The notes beneath the pieces are model-generated. The model was given only the letters and a program-made list of their open reading frames with translations. It was not told the DNA's origin and did not search any database. From Salipaludibacillus sp. CUR1 (lineage in GTDB: Bacteria > Bacillota > Bacilli > Bacillales > Salisediminibacteriaceae), in the NCBI RefSeq assembly GCF_021028955.1, contig NZ_JAIWPE010000064.1:1-64000 (forward strand): a DNA stretch of 64,000 nucleotides. The letters are read 5' to 3'. Below, in pieces: positions 18,470 to 26,386 of this stretch (the stretch's first letter is position 1; each line of letters starts with the position of its first letter). Position numbers and translations under genes: made by a program.

Positions 18470-19321
18470 ATGGAATTAACCGAAAGGGAAAAAATCATAT
18501 TAACAGAAATCCAAGCCTGGGAACAATGGCAATTCTCGGATAAAGCCACAGATTTTTCACGTACCTATCAAAAGTGGGCAAAACAGACTTTACAGAAGCT
18601 GAATCCTGAATTAAAAAAGAAAGCTTTAACTTTGCTCGATGAGACGTTGTTTTACTTGCAGTCAACAGTTCAGCAGGCCAGGTTTGACCAGCGGGCGATA
18701 GATTATTTATTTACTGAAGCAAGGGTCTTCCATCCGGAAATCTCTGAAGTTAAAGATATGAAAAAACTGACAATTGATCAGCTTCGGTTTATTGCTAAAA
18801 AGCAGCTTGCCAGGCAGAATCTCCTGGCATTTGGGCAGGGAGGAGTAACAGGTGCTGGAGGGTTATTCGTTACATTCGCTGATTTGCCTCTTCTGCTGGC
18901 TATCAATTTAAGGTCTGTACAACTGACTGCCATGACCTATGGATACGATATGCGTAAACCGTACGAAATGATGCTGGTTTTGAAAGTCTTCCATGCGGTG
19001 TCTCTGCCGCGGGAACTTCAGAAGGTAGCATGGGAGGACCTGTATAGTCAAATCCCGAATCATCAGAAGGATGCCCTGTTTTATGAAGGAGAAGACGATG
19101 TGCTCACGCAACAGTGGATTCAGCAGCCGCTTAAACAGATAATGAAGCTCATGTTCCTGAGGTTTGCGAGAAAAAAAGTTATCCAGGGTATACCCGTGGC
19201 AGGAATTGCTTTAGGAGCAGGCATGAATTACACGTTTACTAAAGGTGTTTCTCAGGCTTCTCACTACTTTTATCAAAAAAGGCATTTGCAGGAAAAAACG
19301 GGAGACTGGGACATTATCTAG
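18470..19321 (+). CDS. EcsC-family protein
   Basis: 283-residue protein of the EcsC family. EcsC itself is the third product of the ecsABC transporter operon of B. subtilis; this one is a free-standing paralogue with no ABC genes beside it. Family pattern: polar helical N-terminus, then LLAFGQGGVTGAGGLFVTFADLPLLLAINLRSVQLTA (residues about 120-156), and a glycine-rich amphipathic region GIPVAGIALGAGMNYTFTKGV near the C-terminus. Ribosome site AAGGGGGG precedes the ATG. It occupies the place where B. subtilis carries moaB and argGH. The function is unknown. Confidence 0.78.
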   Translation: MELTEREKIILTEIQAWEQWQFSDKATDFSRTYQKWAKQTLQKLNPELKKKALTLLDETLFYLQSTVQQARFDQRAIDYLFTEARVFHPEISEVKDMKKLTIDQLRFIAKKQLARQNLLAFGQGGVTGAGGLFVTFADLPLLLAINLRSVQLTAMTYGYDMRKPYEMMLVLKVFHAVSLPRELQKVAWEDLYSQIPNHQKDALFYEGEDDVLTQQWIQQPLKQIMKLMFLRFARKKVIQGIPVAGIALGAGMNYTFTKGVSQASHYFYQKRHLQEKTGDWDII

Positions 19322-19334
19322 GTATACTTACTCT

Positions 19335-19358
19335 GCCGTTTCACTCCCGGCGAAGGCT
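19335..19358 (+). repeat. Short copy of a 24-bp repeat shared with 27814-27837
   Basis: 24 of 24 bases are identical to 27814-27837 (core CCGTTTCACTCCCGGCGAAG), starting 14 nt after the EcsC-family stop codon. It looks like a truncated end of the larger repeat at 27.8 kb. Confidence 0.85.
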
Positions 19359-19397
19359 TGTCTGAGAGTTTTATGGCAAATTAATTCTTTAATACAA

Positions 19398-19748
19398 AGG
19401 CTGAGACAAAGGACGAACAATAATTTATATCAGACATCTTATAAGGTGAGTTATTTTTAGTTTTACCAATTATTAAATAGCCTCTGCTTTTTGATTGAAG
19501 GACAAAAGGCGGCGACGCCACAGGGAGTAAGCGCAGTCTGAAGATCCAATTCAACGAAGCTCCAGGCTGAGTTGAATTTAGCTGAAGGCAAGCCCCTGGG
19601 CAAGCGTCCGCCTGGCGGACTGAAATCACTGCAATTACTATTTATCAGAGTGAACTTTTTATTAAGAAGTACAAAAGCGAAAAACCGAACAAAAATCATA
19701 AGATTTGTTCGGCTTTCTTTATGATTACTATTCTTTTGTCCCAGCCTC
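19398..19748 (-). repeat. Palindrome-rich intergenic repeat, copy A
   Basis: A 350-bp element, read on the minus strand, that closely matches copy B at 47041-47382. Order: GAGGCTGGGACAAAAG end, a CCGAACAAA hairpin, an AT-rich spacer, GTCCGCCAGGCGGAC palindrome, a GC-rich core of about 110 bp containing ATTCAAC/GTTGAAT arms, a long AT-rich tail, and an inverted end (GTCTCAGCCTTTG). It begins about 43 nt after the stop of the minus-strand gene at 19791. Short reading frames across it (e.g. one containing VRQADACPGACLQL) are by-products of the repeat. Confidence 0.88.
19684..19714 (-). terminator. Hairpin of repeat copy A, likely terminator
   Basis: On the minus strand AAGCCGAACAAATC pairs with GATTTTTGTTCGG, followed by TTTTTCG; about 75 nt downstream of the stop at 19791. 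Confidence 0.7.
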
Positions 19749-19790
19749 TGCAATTCGAGAGCATATAAACCGTTCTCAGTTTCTCTTAAC

Positions 19791-20096
19791 TCATGTGACA
19801 GTGACTTCATCTCCAGTGCGGTACCATATCCATAAGTCGTTTATGATAGAAGCAAGTTCGGCAATTTCGCTGTTTAATTCACAGCTTCGATTAAAACTGT
19901 TTTCTCTGTATAGCTGCCCTTGCAAGTGATTAATTTGTCTTTCCAGTTCTTTGATCCGGTCGGGTATATCCCCGCGGACCTTTTCCCATTTAGCTAAAAT
20001 TTCACTTTGGATATGAGCATCTATTTCATCCCACGGCTTTTCAAGAGAAGGGACTTTAATGCCGAGCCGAGGGTCGTAGATGAAGGTTACAACCAT
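19791..20096 (-). CDS. Small coiled-coil protein of unknown function
   Basis: 101-residue protein not matched to a named family. It begins MVVTFIYDPRLGIKVPSLEKPWDEID and then becomes helical and charged, with a probable coiled coil at residues 45-85 (RIKELERQINHLQGQLYREN). There is no signal peptide or membrane segment. GGAGG lies 6 nt before the ATG at 20096. It starts 19 nt after the usp stop on the same strand, so it is probably cotranscribed with the universal stress protein; a role in the same response is only inference. Confidence 0.72.
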   Translation of the reverse strand: MVVTFIYDPRLGIKVPSLEKPWDEIDAHIQSEILAKWEKVRGDIPDRIKELERQINHLQGQLYRENSFNRSCELNSEIAELASIINDLWIWYRTGDEVTVT

Positions 20097-20115
20097 GGTT
20101 TTCCTCCAGTTTATA

Positions 20116-20562
20116 TTATTCAGAATCTGTACGTACAATTAACACATCACATTTCGCATGTCTTGTAATATGTTCGGATACACTTCCTATTAGGAATCTT
20201 TCCACTGCATTTAGTCCGGTGGCACCAGTGACAATCAAATCCACTTCATACTTTTTAGCGACGTCTTTCGCAATCTTTACTTTTGGAGAGCCGTAATCAA
20301 GGATTAGAGTAACGTCCTCGAGACCATCAGCCAATGCAAGCTGCTTATATTCTTCAAGCATTTCTCTGGCATATTTTTCTGCTTCTGAGAATATAGTCCG
20401 GTCATAATGCTCAACAGATGCAAATGTCCTTGTGTCTACAATGTGTGTGAGCAATAGTTTGGCCTCATGATCTTTTGCCATTAAAGCAGCTTTCCTGAAT
20501 GCGCGTTTTGCTTCATTTGAACCGTCGACTGCAACTAAAATAGTGTTATATTTGATTGCCAT
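20116..20562 (-). CDS. Universal stress protein, UspA family
   Basis: Cytosolic nucleotide-binding stress protein. The 148 residues form one Usp domain: NTILVAVDGSNEAKRAFRKAA at the N-terminus and the ATP-binding signature GATGLNAVERFLIGSVSEH, which fits G-2x-G-9x-G(S/T). The conserved end is KCDVLIVRTD. AAGGAGGT precedes the ATG. An extended -10 promoter (TGATATAAT, -10 at 20614-20609, minus strand) gives a 40-nt leader. It is the first gene of a two-gene unit with the coiled-coil protein. The physiological trigger is not visible. Confidence 0.93.
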   Translation of the reverse strand: MAIKYNTILVAVDGSNEAKRAFRKAALMAKDHEAKLLLTHIVDTRTFASVEHYDRTIFSEAEKYAREMLEEYKQLALADGLEDVTLILDYGSPKVKIAKDVAKKYEVDLIVTGATGLNAVERFLIGSVSEHITRHAKCDVLIVRTDSE

Positions 20563-20608
20563 AGTATTACCTCCTTGTGGATAAAAAAAATTAGCTCTTT
20601 ATAGCTAT

Positions 20609-20617
20609 ATTATATCA
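20609..20617 (-). promoter_or_regulatory. Promoter of usp
   Basis: Extended -10 TGATATAAT on the minus strand; -35 at 17 nt is weak. Start near 20602. Confidence 0.6.
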
Positions 20618-20790
20618 AAGATACCTTTCCTGAAACGAGGGATAATTCAATTATTTTGACAAATTGAGTAATTATTCACAGCTTCCGTTAAGGTAAATGC
20701 TTTTACTTTTTCCCTTCATAATAAGTATAATAAGATATAGTCACAGTTATACAAACAATAACGATCATACTAAGAAATGAGGGTATACGG

Positions 20791-21543
20791 ATGCGTCACG
20801 CCTTAATTACTGCAGGATCTAAAGGCTTAGGTAAAAGAGTAGTCGAAGAGCTGATAGCTGACGGATATTCCGTTACAATTAATTACCGGGAAGACGAAGA
20901 AGCGGTTGAACGGCTGAGACAGGAGTTTAGTGATAAACTTGAACGTATTCAATTTGTTAAAGGGGATGTGACTTCTAAAACTGATTTAACCCAGCTTGTT
21001 AAGCAGGCTTACGACCGTTTTTCGCGTATAGATGTACTGATTTTAAACGCAGGGCCCTATATTTTTGAAAGAAAAAAACTGGTGGATTATTCAGATGAAG
21101 AGTGGGATCAGATGGTAAACGGAAACCTTTCGTCTGCTTTTTACTTATTTAAGGAGATTATTCCTGTTATGAGGGAGCAGAAATATGGAAGGATTATCAC
21201 ATATGGCTTTCAGGATGCTCAGCATGCGCCCGGCTGGATTTACAGGTCTGCTTTTGCTGCAGCAAAAGCGGGGCTGGTTTCTTTAACAAAAACGGTGTCT
21301 ATTGAAGAGGCACCTAATGGAATAACGGCCAATATGGTTTGTCCAGGGAAAATAACCGGTGAGATGAAGGAAGCATCTATTGCGGAGGCAGTCGCTGATA
21401 CAGAAACTCCGGTAGGGAGAGCTGGTACAGGAGAAGACATTGCAAGAACGGTGAAGTTTTTATGCGACCCTGAATCGGATTTAATCACCGGAGCGATACT
21501 TGAAGTGACTGGCGGGGTAAATGTATTGCATAAATACAGGTAA
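20791..21543 (+). CDS. ytkK: Short-chain dehydrogenase-like protein YtkK
   Basis: SDR-fold protein, 250 residues, with the cofactor motif TAGSKGLG (residues 7-14) and the structural motif LNAGPYIFE. The usual catalytic Tyr of YxxxK is replaced: the segment reads SAFAAAKAGL, with Phe at the Tyr position, and the region that normally holds the catalytic Ser reads ITYGFQDA. From memory B. subtilis YtkK shows the same pattern, so this is probably a subfamily trait. Fatty-acid-type reductase annotation should therefore be treated with caution. AAATGAGGG lies before the ATG. Confidence 0.85.
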   Translation: MRHALITAGSKGLGKRVVEELIADGYSVTINYREDEEAVERLRQEFSDKLERIQFVKGDVTSKTDLTQLVKQAYDRFSRIDVLILNAGPYIFERKKLVDYSDEEWDQMVNGNLSSAFYLFKEIIPVMREQKYGRIITYGFQDAQHAPGWIYRSAFAAAKAGLVSLTKTVSIEEAPNGITANMVCPGKITGEMKEASIAEAVADTETPVGRAGTGEDIARTVKFLCDPESDLITGAILEVTGGVNVLHKYR

Positions 21544-21565
21544 AGTGAATAAAATCCATGTTTTT

Positions 21566-21584
21566 CCTCATCCTAACGATGAGG
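21566..21584 (+). promoter_or_regulatory. Hairpin covering the ribosome site of the next gene
   Basis: Perfect 7-bp stem CCTCATC/GATGAGG with a CTAAC loop; the 3' arm contains the GAGG of the GAGGTGAT ribosome site 8 nt before the ATG at 21592. It could limit translation initiation. Confidence 0.55.
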
Positions 21585-21591
21585 TGATTAT

Positions 21592-22008
21592 ATGAAGACT
21601 ATCCGGGTATCTCTTTTTCTCACCCTGCTATTTCTGCTGTTAATAAGTGGATTCGCTGCTGGCAAGACAGGATTAGCTGCAGAGCATACATGGTATAACC
21701 ATTCTTCTCTTAAAGTAACTATTGAAACAGAAACAAAGCTTTATGAATGGGAATATGAGAATCCTGATGAATTTGAATATGAAGAAGGCCATACAATTTG
21801 GCGAGGTGATCAAGCAAAGCAGTCTTTTGAACACTTGTTAACTATTATCGATTTAACTAAACCGGTTATTTCAGATGAGGCAGCAGAAAAACTGAGCAGT
21901 AAGTATAAACAGATCGAGCGTATAACTGTCAGGCGGATTGATTCTGATAACTGTATTCAAACGTGGTTCTGGAACAGGGGAGATAAAACAGAAGAGGCCT
22001 TAAGCTAA
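21592..22008 (+). CDS. Secreted protein of unknown function
   Basis: 138 residues with a clear signal peptide: MKTIRVS, hydrophobic LFLTLLFLLLISGFAAG, and probable cleavage near residues 26-30 (GKTGLAA). The mature part is acidic and rich in aromatic residues (HTWYNHSSLKVTIETETKLYEWEYENPDEFEYEEGHTIW in outline) and ends with a conserved-looking WFWNRG. There is no lipobox or LPXTG, so it is likely released or cell-wall associated. Not assigned to a known family. It starts 48 nt after ytkK; the intervening hairpin covers its ribosome site. A terminator overlaps its 3' end. Confidence 0.75.
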   Translation: MKTIRVSLFLTLLFLLLISGFAAGKTGLAAEHTWYNHSSLKVTIETETKLYEWEYENPDEFEYEEGHTIWRGDQAKQSFEHLLTIIDLTKPVISDEAAEKLSSKYKQIERITVRRIDSDNCIQTWFWNRGDKTEEALS

Positions 22009-22030
22009 TTGCTTTCAGGCCTCTTTTTTA
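21993..22030 (+). terminator. Terminator overlapping the secreted protein's 3' end
   Basis: 8-bp stem AGAGGCCT/AGGCCTCT followed by TTTTTTAT; the 5' arm lies within the last codons. Confidence 0.85.
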
Positions 22031-22035
22031 TAACT

Positions 22036-23130
22036 TTATGAGGGGATAATTGTTAATTCTTTAGGAAAGGCAGTCAATAATTGATGGCCTTCTTTTGTAA
22101 TTAGAACGTCGTCTTCGATCCGCACTCCTGTCTGATCTGGTATATAAATACCCGGTTCGATTGTAAACACCATTCCCTCCTTCAGGCAAGAGTGATTTTC
22201 TGCACTGAGTGAAGGAAATTCATGCACTTCAATTCCAAGTCCATGTCCTATCCGGTGGGGAAAATAAGATCCGTATCCCGCTTGTTCAATATAAGTCCTT
22301 GCCGTTTTATCCAGCTGACTGACAGATTCGCCCGGGCGGCACAGGGACAGCGCTTGCTGCTGAGCATGTAACACAGTGGTATATATCTTTCGGTCGTCTT
22401 CTTTCACATGATCAAAGAAAACTGTTCTTGTAATGTCAGAGGAATAGCCTTTCCAAACGACACCTAAATCAAAAAGGACACCATCTCCTTTTTTTAAAGT
22501 TCTGTTCCCCGGATTCCCGTGCGGATCTCCTCCATTCCCGCCAAAAAGAACCATCGTGGAAAAAGACATTTCCCTTATTCCTCTCTTTTTTAAAGAGTAC
22601 TCAATTGAAGCGAGTACCTCCATTTCAGTAACTCCTTCTTTTAACGCGGCGATTCCTGCTTCGATTCCTTTATCAGCAAGCGAAGCGGCTTCTTTAAGAA
22701 TTGCTATTTCTGAATCGTCTTTTATTACCCTCAGTTCATTAATCATAGAATCAGCTTCTATGAAAGAAATAGAAGCGTTTATTAGTTCAAGGGCCTTCAT
22801 TCGGGCCCAGGAGATCGAACTTTCTACGGCAGCTGTCCGAATGTCAATATTATTTTCGGACAAGTGTCCGGCGATTTTTTCCCACGGATTATCGGTGTCG
22901 CTGTAACCGATTATTTTTCCTTCTGTAAAAACAGCTTGTACCTGATTTACTTCCATATGGGGGCATACAAGGAAAGGAGGATGATTCTTCAGTATAAAAA
23001 CAGCGACGAGGCGTTCATGAGGATCAGTATCAAAACCGCTTAGATAATACACATTCGGTCTTGTTTGAACAATAAGGACATCTGCATTTTTTTCTATTAA
23101 TTTTTCCTGTAAGTTTTTCAGTCGTTGCAT
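22036..23130 (-). CDS. M24-family aminopeptidase P / Xaa-Pro dipeptidase
   Basis: Dinuclear metal peptidase that removes an N-terminal residue preceding proline or splits Xaa-Pro dipeptides. An N-terminal creatinase-like domain (residues 1-125) with RPNVYYLSGFDTDPHE is followed by the pita-bread domain. Metal ligands are visible as D in LFDLGVVWKGYSSDITRT (two Asp), H in IGHGLGIEVHE, E in FTIEPGIY and E in VRIEDDVLI. Length 364 matches B. subtilis YkvY/YqhT-type enzymes. AAGGAGG lies about 8 nt before the ATG. Exact paralogue is uncertain. Confidence 0.88.
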   Translation of the reverse strand: MQRLKNLQEKLIEKNADVLIVQTRPNVYYLSGFDTDPHERLVAVFILKNHPPFLVCPHMEVNQVQAVFTEGKIIGYSDTDNPWEKIAGHLSENNIDIRTAAVESSISWARMKALELINASISFIEADSMINELRVIKDDSEIAILKEAASLADKGIEAGIAALKEGVTEMEVLASIEYSLKKRGIREMSFSTMVLFGGNGGDPHGNPGNRTLKKGDGVLFDLGVVWKGYSSDITRTVFFDHVKEDDRKIYTTVLHAQQQALSLCRPGESVSQLDKTARTYIEQAGYGSYFPHRIGHGLGIEVHEFPSLSAENHSCLKEGMVFTIEPGIYIPDQTGVRIEDDVLITKEGHQLLTAFPKELTIIPS

Positions 23131-23276
23131 GTCGTAAACCTCCTTAGTGATTAACCAGTGTTACACGGATTTTTAATTATGATATCATACAAGGTGAAAA
23201 ATCAAACGCATAATCTTAAAAAAGACAGGGTATGAAACTTAAGAGACAAAATTTTTACAAAGGAGAGGGATCACTG

Positions 23277-23960
23277 ATGAAAGTATCTTATCATGGACAT
23301 TCAGTCGTCAAAATTGAAACAAATGGGACAAATATTTTTATAGACCCATTTATTACAGGTAACGGAATAACTGACCTGGAAGCTGAGAATACGAGAGCTG
23401 ATGTGATTTTATTAACTCACGGACATAACGACCACGTGGGAGACACTGTTGAGATGGCTAAGAAAAATGATGCTTTAGTGGTCGCCCCTTTTGAACTGGC
23501 GACTTATTTAGGCTGGCAAGGTGTGAATGCTCATCCGATGCACATCGGAGGCGCCCATGAATTCGGTTTTGGAAAAGTAAAACTGACTCAGGCTTTCCAC
23601 GGGTCTGCCTATACAGAAGAAGAGAACCAGAAAATCGTTTATACTGGCATGCCGGCGGGCATTTTATTTACCGCGGAAGGTAAAACCGTTTATCATGCGG
23701 GAGATACCGGTCTGTTTTCTGACATGAAACTGCTAGGAGAATTTCATGATATTGACCTGGCCTTCCTTCCAATAGGAGATAATTTTACGATGGGGCCGGA
23801 AGATGCACTTATTGCAGCAGAGTGGATCGGAGCAAAAAAAGTGGTTCCTGTCCATTACAACACTTTCCCTGTAATTGAACAAAATGCACTGGCTTTTGCA
23901 GAGAAAGTGAAGACCGGGGAAGGTATCGTTTTAAATGCAGGAGACGAGCTGGAGCTCTAA
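23277..23960 (+). CDS. ytkL: Metal-dependent hydrolase YtkL (UPF0173)
   Basis: Metallo-beta-lactamase fold protein of unknown substrate. The zinc motif [12 protein letters not shown] (HxHxDH) is at about residues 50-61; later ligands are in [13 protein letters not shown] and [11 protein letters not shown]. The ATG at 23277 is taken because AAAGGAGAGG lies 8 nt upstream; the extension from 23232 precedes that site. 227 residues is the UPF0173 norm. Transcribed divergently from the M24 peptidase gene and ended by a strong hairpin. Confidence 0.92.
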   Translation: MKVSYHGHSVVKIETNGTNIFIDPFITGNGITDLEAENTRADVILLTHGHNDHVGDTVEMAKKNDALVVAPFELATYLGWQGVNAHPMHIGGAHEFGFGKVKLTQAFHGSAYTEEENQKIVYTGMPAGILFTAEGKTVYHAGDTGLFSDMKLLGEFHDIDLAFLPIGDNFTMGPEDALIAAEWIGAKKVVPVHYNTFPVIEQNALAFAEKVKTGEGIVLNAGDELEL

Positions 23961-24010
23961 ATACGGGAGCCGAAGGTTAACTTTTTAATCAAAAAGCTTA
24001 AAATTAATTA

Positions 24011-24048
24011 AAGCTGTCCAAGGCCGGTTTGCCTTCGACAGCTTTTTT
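24011..24048. terminator. Terminator between ytkL and the lipoprotein gene
   Basis: Stem AAGCTGTC/GACAGCTT with inner AGGC/GCCT, T-run on the plus side and AATTAATT on the other; serves ytkL and possibly the convergent lipoprotein gene. Confidence 0.85.
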
Positions 24049-24718
24049 AAGTATTGTAGTCTTCCATATAGCTTTTCACTTCTTGTTTGTACTTCTGTCC
24101 GAGATAGACACTGTCCAGCCGCCTGGCATCTTCATCCTCATACTTTTGCAGCAGCACAGGTTCAAGAGATTCCCATAACACTGTCCGTTTAGCATGGTCG
24201 CGGTCAAAATCAATCATAAATTCCTCTACTGATAAATTCATAGCTTCAGACATTCCTCTAATAGACGGCGGAAGGTTATTCTGGTAAATTTCAAGATTAT
24301 ATCTGGCCTGAGAGTCTACTTCTTCATCTGACACACTCACCGAGTATTCTTCTTCCGCATAATTTATCCAGGCTTGTTCATATTCAAATCTCTCTTTAGC
24401 CATTTGAAACATTTCCTCTTCGGACCAGTCTTCATTATATTCATACTTTTGAATATAATAACGGATAAACCACTTTTTAATAGTTTCACGGTCAGGCTTA
24501 AACACTGACGTTTCCTCTTCATATAAGTCTATAGCATGGACTGTCAGTTCTTCATAATCATCGGAGGTTAAATTGGAATAATTATCTCCAAATATAATTT
24601 CCACAGGATTGCTTTCTTCACTGACTACTTGAGAAGATTCTGAATTGCTGTCATTACACGACACAAAAAATAATAAACAAAAAATGCATAAAGCCGGTAA
24701 TACATATATTTTTAACAT
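24047..24718 (-). CDS. Predicted lipoprotein, possible SurA_N-like domain
   Basis: 223-residue protein starting MLKIYVLPALCIFCLLFFVSC: a short charged head, hydrophobic core and lipobox FVSC give an acylated Cys21 and a membrane-tethered exported protein. After a serine-rich linker the body is strongly acidic and helical. The segment VSDEEVDSQARYNLEIYQNN, followed by LSVEEFMIDF, resembles the N-terminal chaperone domain of SurA/PrsA-type foldases, but no peptidyl-prolyl isomerase domain follows. The ATG at 24718 is preferred because AGGGGG lies upstream and the 22-codon extension has no signal features. Function is unknown. Confidence 0.72.
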   Translation of the reverse strand: MLKIYVLPALCIFCLLFFVSCNDSNSESSQVVSEESNPVEIIFGDNYSNLTSDDYEELTVHAIDLYEEETSVFKPDRETIKKWFIRYYIQKYEYNEDWSEEEMFQMAKERFEYEQAWINYAEEEYSVSVSDEEVDSQARYNLEIYQNNLPPSIRGMSEAMNLSVEEFMIDFDRDHAKRTVLWESLEPVLLQKYEDEDARRLDSVYLGQKYKQEVKSYMEDYNT

Positions 24719-24936
24719 CTGCCCGGATCCCCCTTTCTGTTGATTCTCAATCAAATTACAGGGTAAACCACCATAACATATCATATTGAATATTATCAGA
24801 TTTATACGGAGATTTACATCACCTGATTATAATAATCAAGACATGCTTTTACCCTGTGGACTTCATTACAGACATACCTTAACTACGTATACCCTGAAAC
24901 AAGGGTGAAGTAAGCGTCAATTTAAAAGAAATAAGC

Positions 24937-24965
24937 TTGATGTCAAAAGTCAGGACGATTATACT
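24937..24965 (+). promoter_or_regulatory. Promoter of ytoI
   Basis: TTGATG (24937-24942), 17 nt, TATACT (24960-24965); 5' leader about 55 nt. Confidence 0.65.
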
Positions 24966-25027
24966 TGTGTTAGTACAGGGGAAGAATATTAATTGAACAG
25001 TTTATTATACAGGGAGGGAACCCTCTA

Positions 25028-26335
25028 ATGACAAAGCATGAACAAATATTACAGCATATACGTTCTTTAGAAATCGGTAATAAGATATCTGTGCGGCATA
25101 TTGCAAAAGTATTAAATGTAAGTGAAGGGACAGCATACAGAGCTATTAAGGATGCTGAAAACCAGGGATTGGTCAGTACGATCGAGCGGGTCGGAACCAT
25201 CCGGATAGAGAAGAAACAAAAGGATAATATCGAGAGGCTGACCTACGCGGAAGTGATTAATATTGTAGATGGTTCGGTACTGGGTGGACGGAACGGCCTG
25301 TACAAAACATTAAATAAATTTGTAATCGGTGCCATGAAAGCTGAAGCAATGATGCGTTATGTGGAAGCGGGAAACCTGCTGATTGTAGGGAACAGGGAAC
25401 AGGTACATAAACTGGCATTGGAAGAAGGGTCTGCTGTATTAATTACCGGTGGATTTGACACAAGTGAAGAAGTAAAGCAGCTGGCAGACAAGCTTGAATT
25501 GCCGGTTATTTCTACAAGCTATGACACCTTTACAGTGGCGACTATGATCAACCGTGCCATCTACGACCAGCTTATAAAAAAGGAAATTATATCGGTTGAA
25601 GATATTTTAATTCCAGTTGAAAAGACAGATTTCCTTACGACCTCAAACACGGTTGAGAAATGGCATGAATTAAATAATAAAACAGGACATAACCGTTATC
25701 CGATTGTAGACGAAGAGCTGAAACTCCACGGTATTGTAACTGCTAAAGATGTCATGGGTGTGAGCCCTTTTATGGAAATAGAAAAAGTGATGACTAAACA
25801 GCCTATTACTGTTACAAACCAGACTTCCGTAGCCTCGGCTGCCCACATGATGGTATGGGAAGGCATTGAACTTCTCCCGGTTATTAACCAGTCAAAAAAA
25901 CTAATAGGCATAATCAGCAGGCAGGATGTCCTGAAAGCCCTGCAAATGATTCAGCGTCAGCCGCACGTAGGAGATACTATTGAAGATCTCGTTACACGCC
26001 ATTTTGAAGACGTGTCTACAGCGAATGAATATACATTCCAGCTGGAAGTGACACCTCAAATGACCAACCATCTCGGAACTATTTCATATGGAGTAATGAC
26101 TACTATAGTAACAGAGGCCGGGAGCAGGGTATTGCGGAAGCATAAAAAAGGCGATCTTGTCGTTGAAAACATTACATTGTTCTTTATAAAACCTGTCCAG
26201 ATTGATACACTGATGCAGGTGAAGCCTAAAGTTCTTGAAGTGGGACGGAAATTCGGAAAAGTGGATGTGGAATTATATCATCAGGATCAAATTGTAGGAA
26301 AAGCGATGCTGATGGCCCAGCTGATAGACCGTTAA
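25028..26335 (+). CDS. ytoI: HTH-DRTGG-CBS-hotdog regulator YtoI
   Basis: Multi-domain putative regulator, 435 residues. Order: winged helix-turn-helix (1-60, ISVRHIAKVLNVSEGTAYRAIK), a DRTGG domain (about 75-185, VIGAMKAEAMMRYV...LLIVGNRE), two CBS repeats (about 190-310, HNRYPIVDEELKLHGIVTAKDVMG and LLPVINQSKKLIGIISRQDVL), then a thioesterase-like hotdog domain (about 330-432). CBS pairs usually bind adenylates and hotdog domains acyl-CoA, so a metabolite-sensing transcription factor is likely; the pneumococcal relative SpxR has this architecture. GGGAGGG precedes the ATG. Located upstream of ytpI and nrnA, as in B. subtilis. Confidence 0.9.
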   Translation: MTKHEQILQHIRSLEIGNKISVRHIAKVLNVSEGTAYRAIKDAENQGLVSTIERVGTIRIEKKQKDNIERLTYAEVINIVDGSVLGGRNGLYKTLNKFVIGAMKAEAMMRYVEAGNLLIVGNREQVHKLALEEGSAVLITGGFDTSEEVKQLADKLELPVISTSYDTFTVATMINRAIYDQLIKKEIISVEDILIPVEKTDFLTTSNTVEKWHELNNKTGHNRYPIVDEELKLHGIVTAKDVMGVSPFMEIEKVMTKQPITVTNQTSVASAAHMMVWEGIELLPVINQSKKLIGIISRQDVLKALQMIQRQPHVGDTIEDLVTRHFEDVSTANEYTFQLEVTPQMTNHLGTISYGVMTTIVTEAGSRVLRKHKKGDLVVENITLFFIKPVQIDTLMQVKPKVLEVGRKFGKVDVELYHQDQIVGKAMLMAQLIDR

Positions 26336-26338
26336 CGA

Positions 26339-26377
26339 GAGAACAGCACCTGAGCCGTCTAATCAGGTGCTGTTCTC
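26339..26377. terminator. Bidirectional terminator between ytoI and ytpI
   Basis: Perfect 15-bp stem GAGAACAGCACCTGA/TCAGGTGCTGTTCTC with a 9-nt loop, in the gap between convergent genes. Confidence 0.88.
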
Positions 26378-26386
26378 AATAACTGT

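Noticed and set aside
18470-19321. Recent horizontal transfer of the EcsC-family and usp segment
   Set aside because: No mobile genes, tRNA or composition break was visible; different gene content from B. subtilis alone is not proof.
19381-19629. Minus-strand reading frame with VRQADACPGACLQL, and its near twin at 47090-47284 on the plus strand
   Set aside because: Both are readings through the same GC-rich palindromic repeat, lack ribosome sites, and have many palindromes that explain their conservation.
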